Shown here piece by piece: positions 1-8,981 of a DNA stretch of 44,162 nt (positions are counted from its first letter, which is position 1; every line of letters begins with the position of its first letter). The stretch comes from Terriglobia bacterium. GTDB lineage: Bacteria; Acidobacteriota; Terriglobia; UBA7540. The notes under the pieces are model-generated. The model worked only from the letters and a program-made list of their open reading frames with translations, was not told the DNA's origin and made no database searches. The stretch spans positions 1-44,162 of the forward strand of contig JASHQD010000774.1 in the NCBI GenBank assembly GCA_030037755.1, read 5' to 3'. Position numbers and translations under genes: made by a program.

Positions 1-63
1 GAGATCACACTCGCGAGCGCCAGGTCGGCGCAGCGACTTGGCGGCCAGAGAAGGATTAGAAGA

Positions 64-234
64 ATGCGACGAGTTCTTCGCCGATTGTGGCATGAGGAAG
101 CAGGTCAGGACCTGACAGAATACGCCTTGGTGATCGTTCTGATTGCTCTGGTGTGTGTGACCGCCATGAACAGTCTCGCCAGTGGCATCGAAACCGTTTT
201 CAACACAGCGTCGAGTAATCTGAGCGTCAGCTAA
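64..234 (+). CDS. flp: Flp-type pilin (Flp/Fap family), 56 aa
   Basis: Major pilin subunit of a Tad (type IVc) pilus, inserted in the inner membrane and processed before assembly. The frame runs from ATG at 64 to TAA at 232, giving 56 residues, which is normal for Flp pilins. Residues 1-13 are a short basic leader (MRRVLRRLWHEEA). GQDLTEYALV follows: prepilin peptidase cuts after the Gly, and the Glu-Tyr pair is the Flp signature. A hydrophobic helix (about residues 22-38) comes next. A purine-rich Shine-Dalgarno (GAAGGA) precedes the ATG. It is the first gene of the run of tad genes that follows on the same strand. Secure from motif and context, though too short for most gene callers. Confidence 0.9.
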   Translation: MRRVLRRLWHEEAGQDLTEYALVIVLIALVCVTAMNSLASGIETVFNTASSNLSVS

Positions 235-313
235 GGCGCTCGGCAGAATTTCATAGTCGATCATACCGGACCATTCCGGGGAGACCGCGGCGCGCAAAAG
301 CGTTATGGGGTGA

Positions 314-370
314 CGCGTTGCGCGTTGCGGACTCTGACTTTCGAATCCCTCTTTTTTCAACACCCCATTC
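314..370 (+). repeat. Weak heptamer tract with 8-bp inverted flanks
   Basis: The spacer between flp and the prepilin peptidase gene contains CGCGTTG twice in tandem (314-327), followed in the same 7-nt phase by CGGACTC, TGACTTT and CGAATCC. The block is bracketed by ATGGGGTG (305-312) and its exact complement CACCCCAT (361-368). This looks like a degraded member of the heptamer hairpin family seen elsewhere in the window. It could also act as an attenuator that separates pilin expression from the rest of the operon. I am unsure of both readings. Confidence 0.35.
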
Positions 371-416
371 ACAAGTTGCCTGGTCGGAGTTTTGCTGCGG
401 GAAAGGAGTTCGCGAA

Positions 417-971
417 GTGGCCGACGCGCTCTGGAAAGAGTTCGCAATATCAATTCTGGGCCTGCTGTTCACCGGCTGGGCCGGCTGGCTCGATTGGCGG
501 ACACGCCGCATTCCAAATTGGTTGACCGTACCCGCGCTACTCGCGGGCCTCGCGATCAATACACTCCTGTTCGGCTTGACCGGGACGAAATCGGGCCTCG
601 AGGGCGCCGGCCTCGGCCTGGGCCTGTTGTTGCCCTTTGTTCTGGCGCGCGGTCTTGGCGCGGGTGACTGGAAGCTGATGGGCGCGCTGGGCGCTCTGTT
701 GGGACCGCAGAAGTTCGTGGCGGTTCTGCTGGGTACGGTTTTTATCGCGGGGATCATGGCGGTTGTGGAGATGGTTCGCAGGCGGCGCGTTAAACAAACT
801 CTCGCGAACACCGTGGTGCTCATTCACGCTTTCGCTACCTTCGGCCTGCGTCCCAAGAAGGAAAACATCACCCTCGATAATCCGGGCCTGATGGCGCAGC
901 CCTTCGGGGTCGCGGCGGCGCTGGCCATGACAATCTTTGTCTGCGCGCAATCAGCTCTGAGGGCGGTCTGA
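417..971 (+). CDS. tadV: Prepilin peptidase of the Tad system (A24 family)
   Basis: Membrane aspartic protease that removes the leader of Flp pilin. I chose the GTG at 417 because AAGGAG lies at 403-408, eight bases upstream; the frame is open further back but the residues there are not hydrophobic or family-like. The 184-residue product has several membrane segments. It carries both A24 catalytic aspartate motifs: GWLDWRTRRIPN near residues 22-33 and GAGDWKLM near residues 81-88. The length matches single-domain CpaA/TadV enzymes that lack the N-methyltransferase domain of PilD. It lies between the pilin gene and cpaB. Calling it cpaA would be equally valid. Confidence 0.88.
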   Translation: MADALWKEFAISILGLLFTGWAGWLDWRTRRIPNWLTVPALLAGLAINTLLFGLTGTKSGLEGAGLGLGLLLPFVLARGLGAGDWKLMGALGALLGPQKFVAVLLGTVFIAGIMAVVEMVRRRRVKQTLANTVVLIHAFATFGLRPKKENITLDNPGLMAQPFGVAAALAMTIFVCAQSALRAV

Positions 972-994
972 CCCTGAACACGGGATAAGAGGTT

Positions 995-2209
995 ATGAAC
1001 AAAAGAAGGATTTGGATTGGAATGGGCGTGGCGCTCGTGATCGGCTTCATCACCAGCCGGTTTGTCTATCACGAGATGACAACCGTCGCGACAGTCAAGA
1101 CGGTTTCGACCATGCGCCTGGTGATTGCCACGGTTCCGATGCCGCTGGGCACCCGTCTTCAAGCAAGTCAACTGGCCGTGATCGAATGGCCGAGCGCGGC
1201 ACCGCTGCCCGGTTCGTTCAGCCGCATTGAAGACTGTGCGGGACGTGCTTTGCTGACGAATGTGGTGCCCAGCGAGCCGATCCTCGATCAGAAGCTGGCG
1301 CCGCGCGAAGCGGGTGCCGGACTTCCTGCCGTCATTCCCGAAGGCATGAGGGCGCTGTCGGTGCGTGTCGATGACGTCGTCGGTGTGGCGGGCTTTGTGG
1401 TGCCCGGCACCATGGTAGACGTGCTGGCCACGGGCGACGCCGGCGGCACGAATGGGGGCGACGTGCTGACCCGTACGATCCTGGAAGACGTGCGGGTGCT
1501 GGCTGCAGGCCAACAGACCACCCAGGACAAAGACGGCAAGCCCCAGACGGTGGCCGTTGTCACTCTGCTCGTGGATCCGGACCAGGCGGACCGGCTGACG
1601 CTTGCCAGTAACGAAGGAAAGCTGCGTCTGGCCCTGCGCAACACGATCGACACCAAGCAACTGGATCCTCCCCCGGTGTACCGAAGCACAGTTTTCTACG
1701 GGCGCGCGGCCACGCCACCGAGGCTGGTCGCCGTAAAGCACAGCGCGCCCCCGAAACCGGTGGCCGATCCATACACCGTGGAAGTGATCAAGGGCGACAA
1801 GGAGGAGACACAGACTTTCGGCGCTTCTGCTTCTCAGCCGGCAGCACCGTCAGGCGTTGCCGCTGGCAGACCGGCGCCTCCCGCAACCGCCGCACCCAAA
1901 GCGCCGAGTCCGCCAGTATCTGAAGCCCCCGTCGCACCGGGTGCGCCCGTCACCCGCAGCGTCTGGAGCGCCTTGCAACCTCTTGGATTCAGCGGCGGCA
2001 AGACGCTGGAACCGGCCCCGGGCGCTGGTGTCCTGGTGCCAAGTGAGCTTGCCGGCTTCACGGGCCGGATCGGAATCAAGATCGACCCGATGTCGTCTGC
2101 GATCGCGAAGCACCTCATCCAGATCGCGCAATACCCGACGATGGGCTATCGGGACGTGCCGCTGCCCAACGGTCACTTCGACGCTACAGCGGGCAGCGCT
2201 TTCAAATAG
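995..2209 (+). CDS. cpaB: Flp pilus assembly protein CpaB/RcpC
   Basis: Periplasmic Tad component thought to work with the secretin. An N-terminal membrane anchor (about residues 5-23) is followed by a SAF-like region (VIATVPMPLGTRL...QLAVIEWP, about residues 43-66) and the RcpC core (ALSVRVDDVVGVAGFVVPGTMVDVL). At 404 residues it is longer than many CpaB proteins. The excess is a Pro/Ala-rich stretch (about 275-320) and a C-terminal tail of about 75 residues that I do not recognise. ATG at 995 is preceded by AAGAGG. It starts 23 bp after the peptidase gene and ends 19 bp before cpaC, so co-transcription is likely. Confidence 0.9.
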   Translation: MNKRRIWIGMGVALVIGFITSRFVYHEMTTVATVKTVSTMRLVIATVPMPLGTRLQASQLAVIEWPSAAPLPGSFSRIEDCAGRALLTNVVPSEPILDQKLAPREAGAGLPAVIPEGMRALSVRVDDVVGVAGFVVPGTMVDVLATGDAGGTNGGDVLTRTILEDVRVLAAGQQTTQDKDGKPQTVAVVTLLVDPDQADRLTLASNEGKLRLALRNTIDTKQLDPPPVYRSTVFYGRAATPPRLVAVKHSAPPKPVADPYTVEVIKGDKEETQTFGASASQPAAPSGVAAGRPAPPATAAPKAPSPPVSEAPVAPGAPVTRSVWSALQPLGFSGGKTLEPAPGAGVLVPSELAGFTGRIGIKIDPMSSAIAKHLIQIAQYPTMGYRDVPLPNGHFDATAGSAFK

Positions 2210-2228
2210 GGGGTTCATTGAGGCCAGG

Positions 2229-3644
2229 ATGTCGAAATCACGAGCAATTCGGAGTGCAGGCCGGCTCCTGATCGGAGCGATCCTGTTGGCGTGGTCCGCG
2301 GTTCCCGCCATCAGCCCTGCGCAACAGAAGCCGGCGAGTGGTGTGACGATGGCGGGGACGACGTCGGTAAGTGACGCCATCGCCGTTCAGCTTCCCGGAT
2401 CTCCCGAAAGCATGCACATGGTCGTCGGGCGATCCATGGTAATCACCTCGGAGGCGCGCATCCGGCGGATATCTATCGCTGATCCTACTGTGATTGACGC
2501 GCTTGTCATGAGTCCCCAGCAGGTTTTGCTGAACGCCAAGGCCCCGGGCGCCTCGTCACTCGTGATCTGGGACGAAGCGGGCCAGAGCCGGACTTTCGAC
2601 GTCGTCGTCGATCTCGATGTGGCGGGAATCAACAACAGAATCCGCCAGGTGCTTCCTCGCGAGCAGGTGGATGTGCAGGCGACGCGCGATGTTTTGACGG
2701 TTTCGGGGAAGGTTTCGTCAGAGGCGGTTGCGCAAAAAATCGTGGAGATGCTCCAGGCGGTCGCTCCCAAGAAGGAAAACGTCGTCAGCCTGCTCGATGT
2801 GCCCGCGGTACCGGGCGGCGAGGTGTTGCTCCAGGTCAAGTTTGCGGACGTCGACCGCACAGTCCTCAGCCAGCTTGGCTTTAACCTCCTCAGTCTGCCG
2901 GGCGCGAAGAACATTGGTACGATCAGTACGCAGCAGTTCTCGCCTCCTCAAATCGCGGGTACGGCCGCGGGTGCGGGATTCAGCCTGAGCGACCTTCTGA
3001 ATATTTTTATATATCGGCCCGACCTGAATCTCGCGGCCACCATCGAGGCGCTGGAAAGTAGAAATCTCATTGAGATACTGGCAGAACCGAATGTACTGGC
3101 TGAGACCGGCAAGGAAGCCAGCTTTCTCGCCGGCGGTGAATTCCCGTATCCGGTCGTGCAACCGTCGGCCGGGTACAACGCGATTACCATTCAGTTCCGG
3201 GAGTTCGGCGTGAAGTTGAACTTTACACCCGTGATTACGTCCGACGGCCTGATTCATCTTAAAGTCAGACCCGAAGTGAGCTCGCTCGATTACTCAAACG
3301 CCCTGACGATTTCAGGCTTCACGGTGCCGGCTCTGGACACGCGGCGTGTGGAATCGGAGATGATCCTGAAAGACGGGCAGAGTTTCGCGATCGCCGGCCT
3401 TGTGAACGACCAGGTGACGGAAGATCTCGCTAAGATCCCTGGCGCCTCCAATATCCCGATCCTGGGAAAACTGTTCCAGAGCCGAAGTCTCGAGAAGAGC
3501 AAGGATGAGCTGCTGGTGATGGTTACGCCGCGGATCGTGCGTCCGGGCGTTGAGACGCCGGCCCCACGCGTTCCGGGACTTCCGCAGCCGGTGCTGCCCC
3601 CGGCTTCCGCTCCCCACACACCGGTGTCAGGCGGCATGCGCTAG
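2229..3644 (+). CDS. cpaC: Tad pilus secretin CpaC/RcpA
   Basis: Outer-membrane secretin that forms the channel for the Flp pilus. The frame is open far upstream, overlapping cpaB, but ATG at 2229 begins a proper signal peptide (basic SKSRAIRSAGR, hydrophobic LLIGAILLAW, then cleavage near AQQ). The product is 471 residues. The pilus-formation N-terminal domain (MHMVVGRSMVITSEARIRRI) comes first, then a BON-like segment, then the secretin core from about residue 200. The core ends with the hallmark NIPILGKLFQSRS near residues 410-422. A Pro-rich tail follows. It lies between cpaB and cpaE. A lipoprotein pilotin is not evident in the window. Confidence 0.92.
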   Translation: MSKSRAIRSAGRLLIGAILLAWSAVPAISPAQQKPASGVTMAGTTSVSDAIAVQLPGSPESMHMVVGRSMVITSEARIRRISIADPTVIDALVMSPQQVLLNAKAPGASSLVIWDEAGQSRTFDVVVDLDVAGINNRIRQVLPREQVDVQATRDVLTVSGKVSSEAVAQKIVEMLQAVAPKKENVVSLLDVPAVPGGEVLLQVKFADVDRTVLSQLGFNLLSLPGAKNIGTISTQQFSPPQIAGTAAGAGFSLSDLLNIFIYRPDLNLAATIEALESRNLIEILAEPNVLAETGKEASFLAGGEFPYPVVQPSAGYNAITIQFREFGVKLNFTPVITSDGLIHLKVRPEVSSLDYSNALTISGFTVPALDTRRVESEMILKDGQSFAIAGLVNDQVTEDLAKIPGASNIPILGKLFQSRSLEKSKDELLVMVTPRIVRPGVETPAPRVPGLPQPVLPPASAPHTPVSGGMR

Positions 3645-3706
3645 ATGGGGAACGAAAAGCATCGTCTCAGGGGCCGGCATTCGAAACCCGTGAAAGGTGC
3701 CCAGCC

Positions 3707-4879
3707 ATGTTGACGGCGGCCGTCGCGGCATTGGGTCCGGAGAGCAGCGCTTATCTGCGGGCTTGTCTTCAGCAGTCCGGACTCGTCCAGTCGGTGGCAG
3801 AGTGGGGTGTTTCGGCCGACCAGTATCCGGCGCCCGGCGAGTCGGTTCCCGACATGGTTCTGCTGGAACTGGGTCCGAGCGCCGAGCTTTGCTTCGCGTT
3901 CTCCGCGCACCTGCGACGGCTGAGGCCGTCGGTTTGCACCATGGTGTGCTCCGCCAAGGAACCGCGGCCGGAGGTGCTGATCGAGGCCATGCGGAATGGC
4001 GTGCGGGAGTTCCTGGGGCAGCCTCTGGACCCGCAGGTGCTGCAAGGGGCTATCGAGCGCCTGATTCAGGAGCATGGTAACGGAAGCGGCCAGCCGGAGG
4101 AAAAGCTGGTGGTGGTGATGGGATCGAAGGGCGGCGTCGGCACGACGACAGTGACGGTGAATCTCGGCGCTCAGCTTGCCCAAACCGGCGACAGACGCGT
4201 TCTGTTGCTCGATCTCGGACGCCCGATTGGTCATGCCTCCCTGATGCTTGACCTCCAGCCGCGCTTTTCGGTGGTTGACGCAGTGGAGAATCTGCAGCGC
4301 TTGGACGCGCATTTCCTGGCCGGGCTCCTGACCCGGCATGAAAGCGGGCTCGAGGTCCTCGCCGGAAACTCGAACGCGGAACTCTGGGCAAAGCTCTCGG
4401 CGCGAGCCCTTTCCCGGATCGTGAATGTGGCACAGGGAAGTAACGATTTTGTGCTGATGGATCTCGGTTCCGTATACCCCTGGGAATGGAACGTGGCGCT
4501 GAAATCGGCGCGAATGGTCATGGTCGTAACCGAAGCGAATGTCCCCGGGCTCTGGACGCTGGAAAAGCAACTCCTCGCCCTCACGGCAAGCGGGATCGAC
4601 CCTCATCGGTTTCGCGTGATCGTGAATCGCTGGCACAAGGCCGACGAGGAAACTCTGAAGTCCGTGGAGAAAAGGATCAAGTGCAGCATTTATGCGCGGC
4701 TGCCCAACGATTTTCGACAGGTCAGCCAGGCGGTCAATACGGGCGCGCCGCTTTCGCGCAACCACAATGATCCGCTGACCACGAAATATCGAGAGATCGC
4801 CGCCGAGATCGCGGGAGTCGCGATCGAAAGCAAACCCAAGAACAAGCCTCTCTTCGGCTTGTTCTCCGGGCGCTCGTAA
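3707..4879 (+). CDS. cpaE: Pilus assembly ATPase CpaE/TadZ (ParA/MinD-like)
   Basis: Probable localisation factor of the Tad machine. Residues 1-125 look like a degenerate response-regulator receiver fold, as is usual for CpaE. A MinD/ParA-type ATPase follows. Its deviant Walker A, KGGVGTTT (about 141-148), keeps the signature lysine but has Thr where the usual GKT lysine would sit, which is common in TadZ/CpaE. The downstream LLLDLGRPIGHAS occupies the switch I/Walker A' position. ATG at 3707 has AAAGGTG eight bases upstream. It lies 62 bp after cpaC and 15 bp before cpaF. The 390-residue length is normal. Confidence 0.9.
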   Translation: MLTAAVAALGPESSAYLRACLQQSGLVQSVAEWGVSADQYPAPGESVPDMVLLELGPSAELCFAFSAHLRRLRPSVCTMVCSAKEPRPEVLIEAMRNGVREFLGQPLDPQVLQGAIERLIQEHGNGSGQPEEKLVVVMGSKGGVGTTTVTVNLGAQLAQTGDRRVLLLDLGRPIGHASLMLDLQPRFSVVDAVENLQRLDAHFLAGLLTRHESGLEVLAGNSNAELWAKLSARALSRIVNVAQGSNDFVLMDLGSVYPWEWNVALKSARMVMVVTEANVPGLWTLEKQLLALTASGIDPHRFRVIVNRWHKADEETLKSVEKRIKCSIYARLPNDFRQVSQAVNTGAPLSRNHNDPLTTKYREIAAEIAGVAIESKPKNKPLFGLFSGRS

Positions 4880-4894
4880 CGAGGTCACCGAAGC

Positions 4895-6196
4895 ATGGGA
4901 ACGGTTCTGATGCCGGCCACGAGGCCGGACTTTAACACCGTAAAGGTCGCGATTCACCGCAAGTTGATCGCGCGGCTCAACCTGGATCGCGTCGCCGAAC
5001 TCGGACGTGAAGCGGCGCGGGAGGAGGTGGGACGGATCGTTGAGGAACTGGCGGCAGGCGAGAACACGCCGATGACGCTGCAGGAAAGGGAGCGCCTCGC
5101 GCAGGAGGTTCTGGACGAGGTCTTCGGACTCGGTCCGCTTGAGCCTCTGCTGAGGGACTCGTCGGTCTCCGACATTCTCGTGAACACGCACAACCGCGTC
5201 TACGTGGAGCGAAACGGCCTGCTGGAGCGGACCAGCGTGCAGTTTCGCGACGATTCGCACCTCATGGCGATCATCGATCGCATCGTTTCGGCGGTCGGGA
5301 GGCGCGTCGACGAGTCTTCGCCCATGGTTGACGCGCGTCTGGCAGACGGCTCGCGCGTGAATGCGATTATTCCGCCGCTGGCCATCGACGGACCATGTCT
5401 GTCCATTCGCCGTTTTGGCCATGACCCGCTGACGGCGGAAAACCTGCTGAGAAACAACTCGCTGACGCCCGAAATGCTGGAACTGATGCGCGGCTGTGTT
5501 TATGCCCGCCTGAACGTTCTGGTGTCCGGCGGTACCGGCGCGGGCAAGACCACCCTGCTCAACGTTCTGTCGTCATTCATCTCCGACCGCGAGCGCATTG
5601 TAACCATCGAGGACGCAGCCGAACTCGCTCTGCACCAGGAGCACGTCGTTCGCCTGGAAACGCGTCCACCGAACGTGGAAGGCAAGGGCGCGGTGCGGCA
5701 GCGGCAACTCGTGATCAACAGCCTCAGAATGCGGCCCGACCGGGTGATTCTGGGCGAGGTCCGCGGCGAAGAAGCGCTCGACATGTTGCAGGCGATGAAT
5801 ACGGGCCACGACGGTTCATTGGCCACAATTCACGCCAACACTCCGCGCGACGCGCTTGGCCGCCTCGAAACCATGGTCGCTATGGCGAACCTGAACATTC
5901 CCGAAAGCGCAATCCGGCGCCAGATCGCTTCCGCCATCAACGTGGTGGTGCAGGTCTCGCGTCTGAGCGATGGAAAACGGAAAATCACCACGCTTGCCGA
6001 GGTTACAGGCATGGAAGGCGAGGTGGTCACGATGCAGGACATCTTTAGCTTCAGGAAGCAAGGTATCGGTGAAAAGGGAGAGGTGCTGGGTGAGTTTGTC
6101 CCAACCGGGATCCGGCCGAAGTGCGCCGAAAAGCTCTTCACCGCAGGGATTCGATTGCCGATGGGCATGTTTGAAAGTCCGCACATGCGCGGGTGA
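4895..6196 (+). CDS. cpaF: Tad secretion ATPase CpaF/TadA
   Basis: Cytoplasmic hexameric ATPase that powers Flp pilus assembly. The 433-residue protein has the CpaF N-terminal domain ([26 protein letters not shown]) and a Walker [10 protein letters not shown] near residues 211-219. An Asp box ([12 protein letters not shown]), a Walker B ([15 protein letters not shown]) and a His box ([17 protein letters not shown]) follow. All catalytic motifs are intact. The start at 4895 follows GAGGTC; an in-frame ATG at 4910 is possible. It is close-packed with cpaE and ends 9 bp before tadB. Confidence 0.95.
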   Translation: MGTVLMPATRPDFNTVKVAIHRKLIARLNLDRVAELGREAAREEVGRIVEELAAGENTPMTLQERERLAQEVLDEVFGLGPLEPLLRDSSVSDILVNTHNRVYVERNGLLERTSVQFRDDSHLMAIIDRIVSAVGRRVDESSPMVDARLADGSRVNAIIPPLAIDGPCLSIRRFGHDPLTAENLLRNNSLTPEMLELMRGCVYARLNVLVSGGTGAGKTTLLNVLSSFISDRERIVTIEDAAELALHQEHVVRLETRPPNVEGKGAVRQRQLVINSLRMRPDRVILGEVRGEEALDMLQAMNTGHDGSLATIHANTPRDALGRLETMVAMANLNIPESAIRRQIASAINVVVQVSRLSDGKRKITTLAEVTGMEGEVVTMQDIFSFRKQGIGEKGEVLGEFVPTGIRPKCAEKLFTAGIRLPMGMFESPHMRG

Positions 6197-6205
6197 GGGA
6201 TTGGA

Positions 6206-7174
6206 ATGCAATATCTTGTCGCTGGCATGGCGTTCATGGTCATCGTGGGTGTCGCCGCGATGGTTCTCTATCTGGGCAAGGAGAACCAGCAGCAAAAGAC
6301 CGTCCAGAGAAGATTGGACGCGATCGAGAAAGGGGTACGACGCGGCTCCGAATCGCTGGAACTCAAATTGGTTCGCGACGAACTGCTGAGCGGGGTTCCG
6401 GCGCTGAACCGGCTGATGCTGCAATGGCGCTGGGCGACGAAATTGCGCGACTTCGTCGGCCAGGCTGGGCTCGACATCAAGCCGGGCAAGCTCGTACTGC
6501 TGAGCGGCGTGCTGGAATTAGCGGGATTTCTGATTGCTCGCGAACTTACAGGAAACCTGATCATCGCGCTCGCCGGTGCTCTGGTTGGCGCAGGCGGCCC
6601 TTTCCTGTTCGTGGCATTCATGCGAAGCCGGAGGCTTCATGCTTTTGAAAAGACTTTCCCCGAAGCAATCGACTTGCTCGGTCGCGCTGTACTGGCCGGC
6701 CACTCATTCACGACGGGACTTGAGATGATCGGAGCCGAGCTCTCCGAGCCCGTGTCAGGCGAGTTTCGCACGGTTTTTGACGAGCAGAACTTCGGCCTGC
6801 CTTTGAAAGACGCGCTGCTCAATCTCGCCGACCGCGTATCGCTGATGGACGTGCGCTTCTTTATTACCGCGCTGCTGGTTCAGAGGGACACCGGCGGCAA
6901 CCTGGCGGAGATTTTGAGCAACCTGTCACACGTGATCCGCGAGCGTTTCAAGCTGCGCGGCGAGGTCAGGACGCGCACCGCACAGGGACGGCTTACGGCG
7001 GGCATTCTGATGGCGCTGCCGCCGATCATGATGGTGGTTTTACGGTTTATGAACCCGGACTACGAAGGGCTGCTCTTCACGGATCCCCTCGGCCCGTACA
7101 TCCTCGGATTGGCAGCCGGACTGCAAGTCCTGGGAGCAGCGCTGTTGTGGAAAATCGTGAACATCGAAGTCTGA
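6206..7174 (+). CDS. tadB: Tad inner-membrane platform protein TadB
   Basis: Polytopic platform protein that partners with CpaF. The 322-residue product has an N-terminal membrane helix, a cytoplasmic stretch and a pair of helices around residues 95-135. A type II secretion F domain follows (FPEAIDLLGRAVLAGHSFTTGLEMI, then LPLKDALLNLADRV and RDTGGNLAEILSNLS). Two C-terminal membrane helices close it. GAGGG lies just upstream of the ATG. It is followed 18 bp later by the paralogous tadC, the standard order. Confidence 0.93.
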   Translation: MQYLVAGMAFMVIVGVAAMVLYLGKENQQQKTVQRRLDAIEKGVRRGSESLELKLVRDELLSGVPALNRLMLQWRWATKLRDFVGQAGLDIKPGKLVLLSGVLELAGFLIARELTGNLIIALAGALVGAGGPFLFVAFMRSRRLHAFEKTFPEAIDLLGRAVLAGHSFTTGLEMIGAELSEPVSGEFRTVFDEQNFGLPLKDALLNLADRVSLMDVRFFITALLVQRDTGGNLAEILSNLSHVIRERFKLRGEVRTRTAQGRLTAGILMALPPIMMVVLRFMNPDYEGLLFTDPLGPYILGLAAGLQVLGAALLWKIVNIEV

Positions 7175-7192
7175 GCGAGTGAGAAGGTCCGA

Positions 7193-8119
7193 ATGCTGTT
7201 TGCGGCTTGCGCAGTTACGTTTTTGGCAACGGTTATGATCGTTTTGGCTCTGCTTTACACAGTGTCGCCTTACGTGGACCACGCCGTCTCAGAACGGCTG
7301 GTGCGTCTCTGGCGCCCGGCCGGCACCGGAGCGAAGGCCGGATTCCGGCAGAAGCAACGGCGCACTCTGCAGCGGATACTGGTCGACATAGGGAAGCTGG
7401 TCCCGTCTTCCACCAAGGGCAAGGGATATACCCGGCAGATGCTGGTGCGGGCCGGCTATCGCCGCCCCGAGGCGATCACAGCAATGCAGGGCGCGAAGAC
7501 GATTCTGCCCATTATCTTTCTCAGCGCGGTCTACTTCACCCACGTTTATGAGAAGAATCCCCTGTTCATTCTCGCCTTCGCAGGGGCGCTTGGATACCTG
7601 TTGCCCGAGTTCTGGTTGGGAGCCAAAGTACGAAAGCGGCAGAAGATTCTGCGCATCGCGTTGCCCGATGCTTTGGACCTGATGGTGGTGTGTGTCGAGG
7701 CCGGTCTCGGGATCGACCAGTCCCTCATGCGGGTGGCGCAGGAATTACGCATCGCCCATTCCGCGCTCTGCGACGAACTCGACCTGGTCGCCGCCGAAAT
7801 TCGCGTGGGCAAGACCCGGATCGAGGCCCTGCGCGAACTGGCCTCACGCACCGGTGTGGACGACATCAAGTCCTGGGTCGCAATGCTGGTGCAGACGGAC
7901 CGTTTCGGTACCAGCGTGGCCCAAGCCCTGCGCGTGCACTCGGACGACCTCCGAACGAAGCGGCGCCAGCGCGCCGAAGAGCTGGCCGCCAAGACCACCG
8001 TGAAAATGGTTCCGGCGCTGGTCTTCTTCATCTTTCCCGCGCTGTTCGTGGTGATTCTCGGTCCGGCGGCGATCAGCATCATGAGGATTTTTGTCAAGAC
8101 CATGGCCGGCGGTGGCTAG
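7193..8119 (+). CDS. tadC: Tad inner-membrane platform protein TadC
   Basis: Second platform protein of the Tad motor, 308 residues. N-terminal and central membrane helices surround a type II secretion F domain with ALPDALDLMVVCVEAGLGIDQSLMRV, FGTSVAQALRVHSDDLRTKRRQRAEELAAKT and a C-terminal hydrophobic segment (VPALVFFIFPALFVVILGP). The last two are TadC hallmarks. GAAGG precedes the ATG. It is the last recognised pilus gene; the next reading frame is a microprotein 47 bp downstream. TadD, TadE, TadF and TadG are absent from this side of the locus. Confidence 0.93.
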   Translation: MLFAACAVTFLATVMIVLALLYTVSPYVDHAVSERLVRLWRPAGTGAKAGFRQKQRRTLQRILVDIGKLVPSSTKGKGYTRQMLVRAGYRRPEAITAMQGAKTILPIIFLSAVYFTHVYEKNPLFILAFAGALGYLLPEFWLGAKVRKRQKILRIALPDALDLMVVCVEAGLGIDQSLMRVAQELRIAHSALCDELDLVAAEIRVGKTRIEALRELASRTGVDDIKSWVAMLVQTDRFGTSVAQALRVHSDDLRTKRRQRAEELAAKTTVKMVPALVFFIFPALFVVILGPAAISIMRIFVKTMAGGG

Positions 8120-8166
8120 AAGCGCCGGAGAACTGAGCAGTGAAAACCAATATCGAGGAGAAAACA

Positions 8167-8262
8167 ATGGACGCAACAACGATTCGAATTATCTCAGGCA
8201 TCGGAGCCCTGATCGTGCTGGCAGTTATCATCTGGCGCCGCAAGAGCCGCGCCGCGGAGTGA
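8167..8262 (+). CDS. 31-aa single-span membrane microprotein
   Basis: ATG at 8167 has a strong GAGGAG at 8155-8160, six bases upstream, and the frame closes at TGA 8260. The peptide has a short polar N-terminus (MDATT), one hydrophobic helix (about residues 6-22, IRIISGIGALIVLAVII) and a basic C-terminus (WRRKSRAAE), so the positive-inside rule places the C-terminus in the cytoplasm. It lies between tadC and the DUF192 gene, in the same direction. I do not recognise a family. Good ribosome binding and the amphiphilic design argue for a real gene, perhaps a small Tad or membrane-complex subunit. Function unknown. Confidence 0.6.
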   Translation: MDATTIRIISGIGALIVLAVIIWRRKSRAAE

Positions 8263-8324
8263 GCAGAGGTCATCCCGGAACGTTGGACGGCTACCGGATC
8301 GGCAGGCCGGGAAGTGTGGTTACC

Positions 8325-8723
8325 ATGGCAACGAACAATGCGAGTCGCAACGGGCACGTGTACGTCTACAACCGGACCCGGGAGACATTCGTGGCCACCG
8401 AGGCCAAGGTGGCCAACGGATATCTCGCCCGGCTCATCGGGCTTCTCGGGAAAACCAGGCGCTGGGCGCGTCCCGGCCACGGCCTTTGGATCGTTCCCTC
8501 GCACGGGGTTCATACCATCGGCATGTTGTTCGCCTTGGATCTCGTGTTCCTCGACCACAGCAAGACCGTGGTTCACATCGAGGAACACGTGCGGCCTTTC
8601 CGGATTTCGAGGGTTAGCCTGAAAGCGAACAGCGTCCTCGAGCTTCCGCCACACACCATCTTCCGTTCCGGAACGCAGGTGGGTGACCAGCTCGAGATCG
8701 CTTCGGCTCGCTCCGGCAAATAG
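8325..8723 (+). CDS. DUF192 family protein
   Basis: The 132-residue product matches the DUF192 pattern: an N-terminal strand (VYVYNRTRETFVATEAKVANGY), RLIGLLGKT, then GLWIVPSHGVHTIGMLFALDLVFLD and a C-terminal SVLELPPHTI...VGDQLEI. Family members are small beta-rich proteins of unknown function, often with an export signal; this copy lacks one. The frame is open upstream to 8091, but ATG at 8325 with GGGAAG ten bases before it begins the conserved region best. It follows the microprotein by 62 bp and may belong to the tad operon. It recurs near Tad loci in acidobacterial genomes as far as I recall, which I cannot check here. Confidence 0.8.
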   Translation: MATNNASRNGHVYVYNRTRETFVATEAKVANGYLARLIGLLGKTRRWARPGHGLWIVPSHGVHTIGMLFALDLVFLDHSKTVVHIEEHVRPFRISRVSLKANSVLELPPHTIFRSGTQVGDQLEIASARSGK

Positions 8724-8981
8724 CTCGTTAGCAAGCCCGGTGGCGTCAGGCTGTCGACGGTGCCGGCGGACGACCGTCCGCGTGGGACTTTTGTCTTGCG
8801 GCCCCGCGCGTTTGGGCAGAGCCAGGGGGCGGCTCATTTTCTCCACGGAGCGCTTCTCAACCCCATCCGCGGAGTATGACCGGCCTCTGGCCCTGCCCGA
8901 ACGCGAAGCCGTGGCTTGGCCAGTCGGCCCGAGCCCTCCGGTCCGTTGGAGCGTCGTCGGGAGCATGAAGGTGTAATCGCC
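8724..8981 (+). other. 258-bp spacer, no convincing gene
   Basis: Short open frames cross this spacer on both strands but their translations are Arg/Pro-rich shadows with no family-like sequence. The only structure I see is GCGGACG-AC-CGTCCGC at 8766-8781, a perfect 7-bp inverted repeat with a 2-nt centre, followed by a short T-rich run. It might be a weak terminator for the tad operon or a protein-binding dyad. Confidence 0.4.

Noticed and set aside
3641-5422. 593-codon minus-strand open frame
   Set aside because: Antisense to cpaE and cpaF, which have intact catalytic motifs; no domain in the translation.
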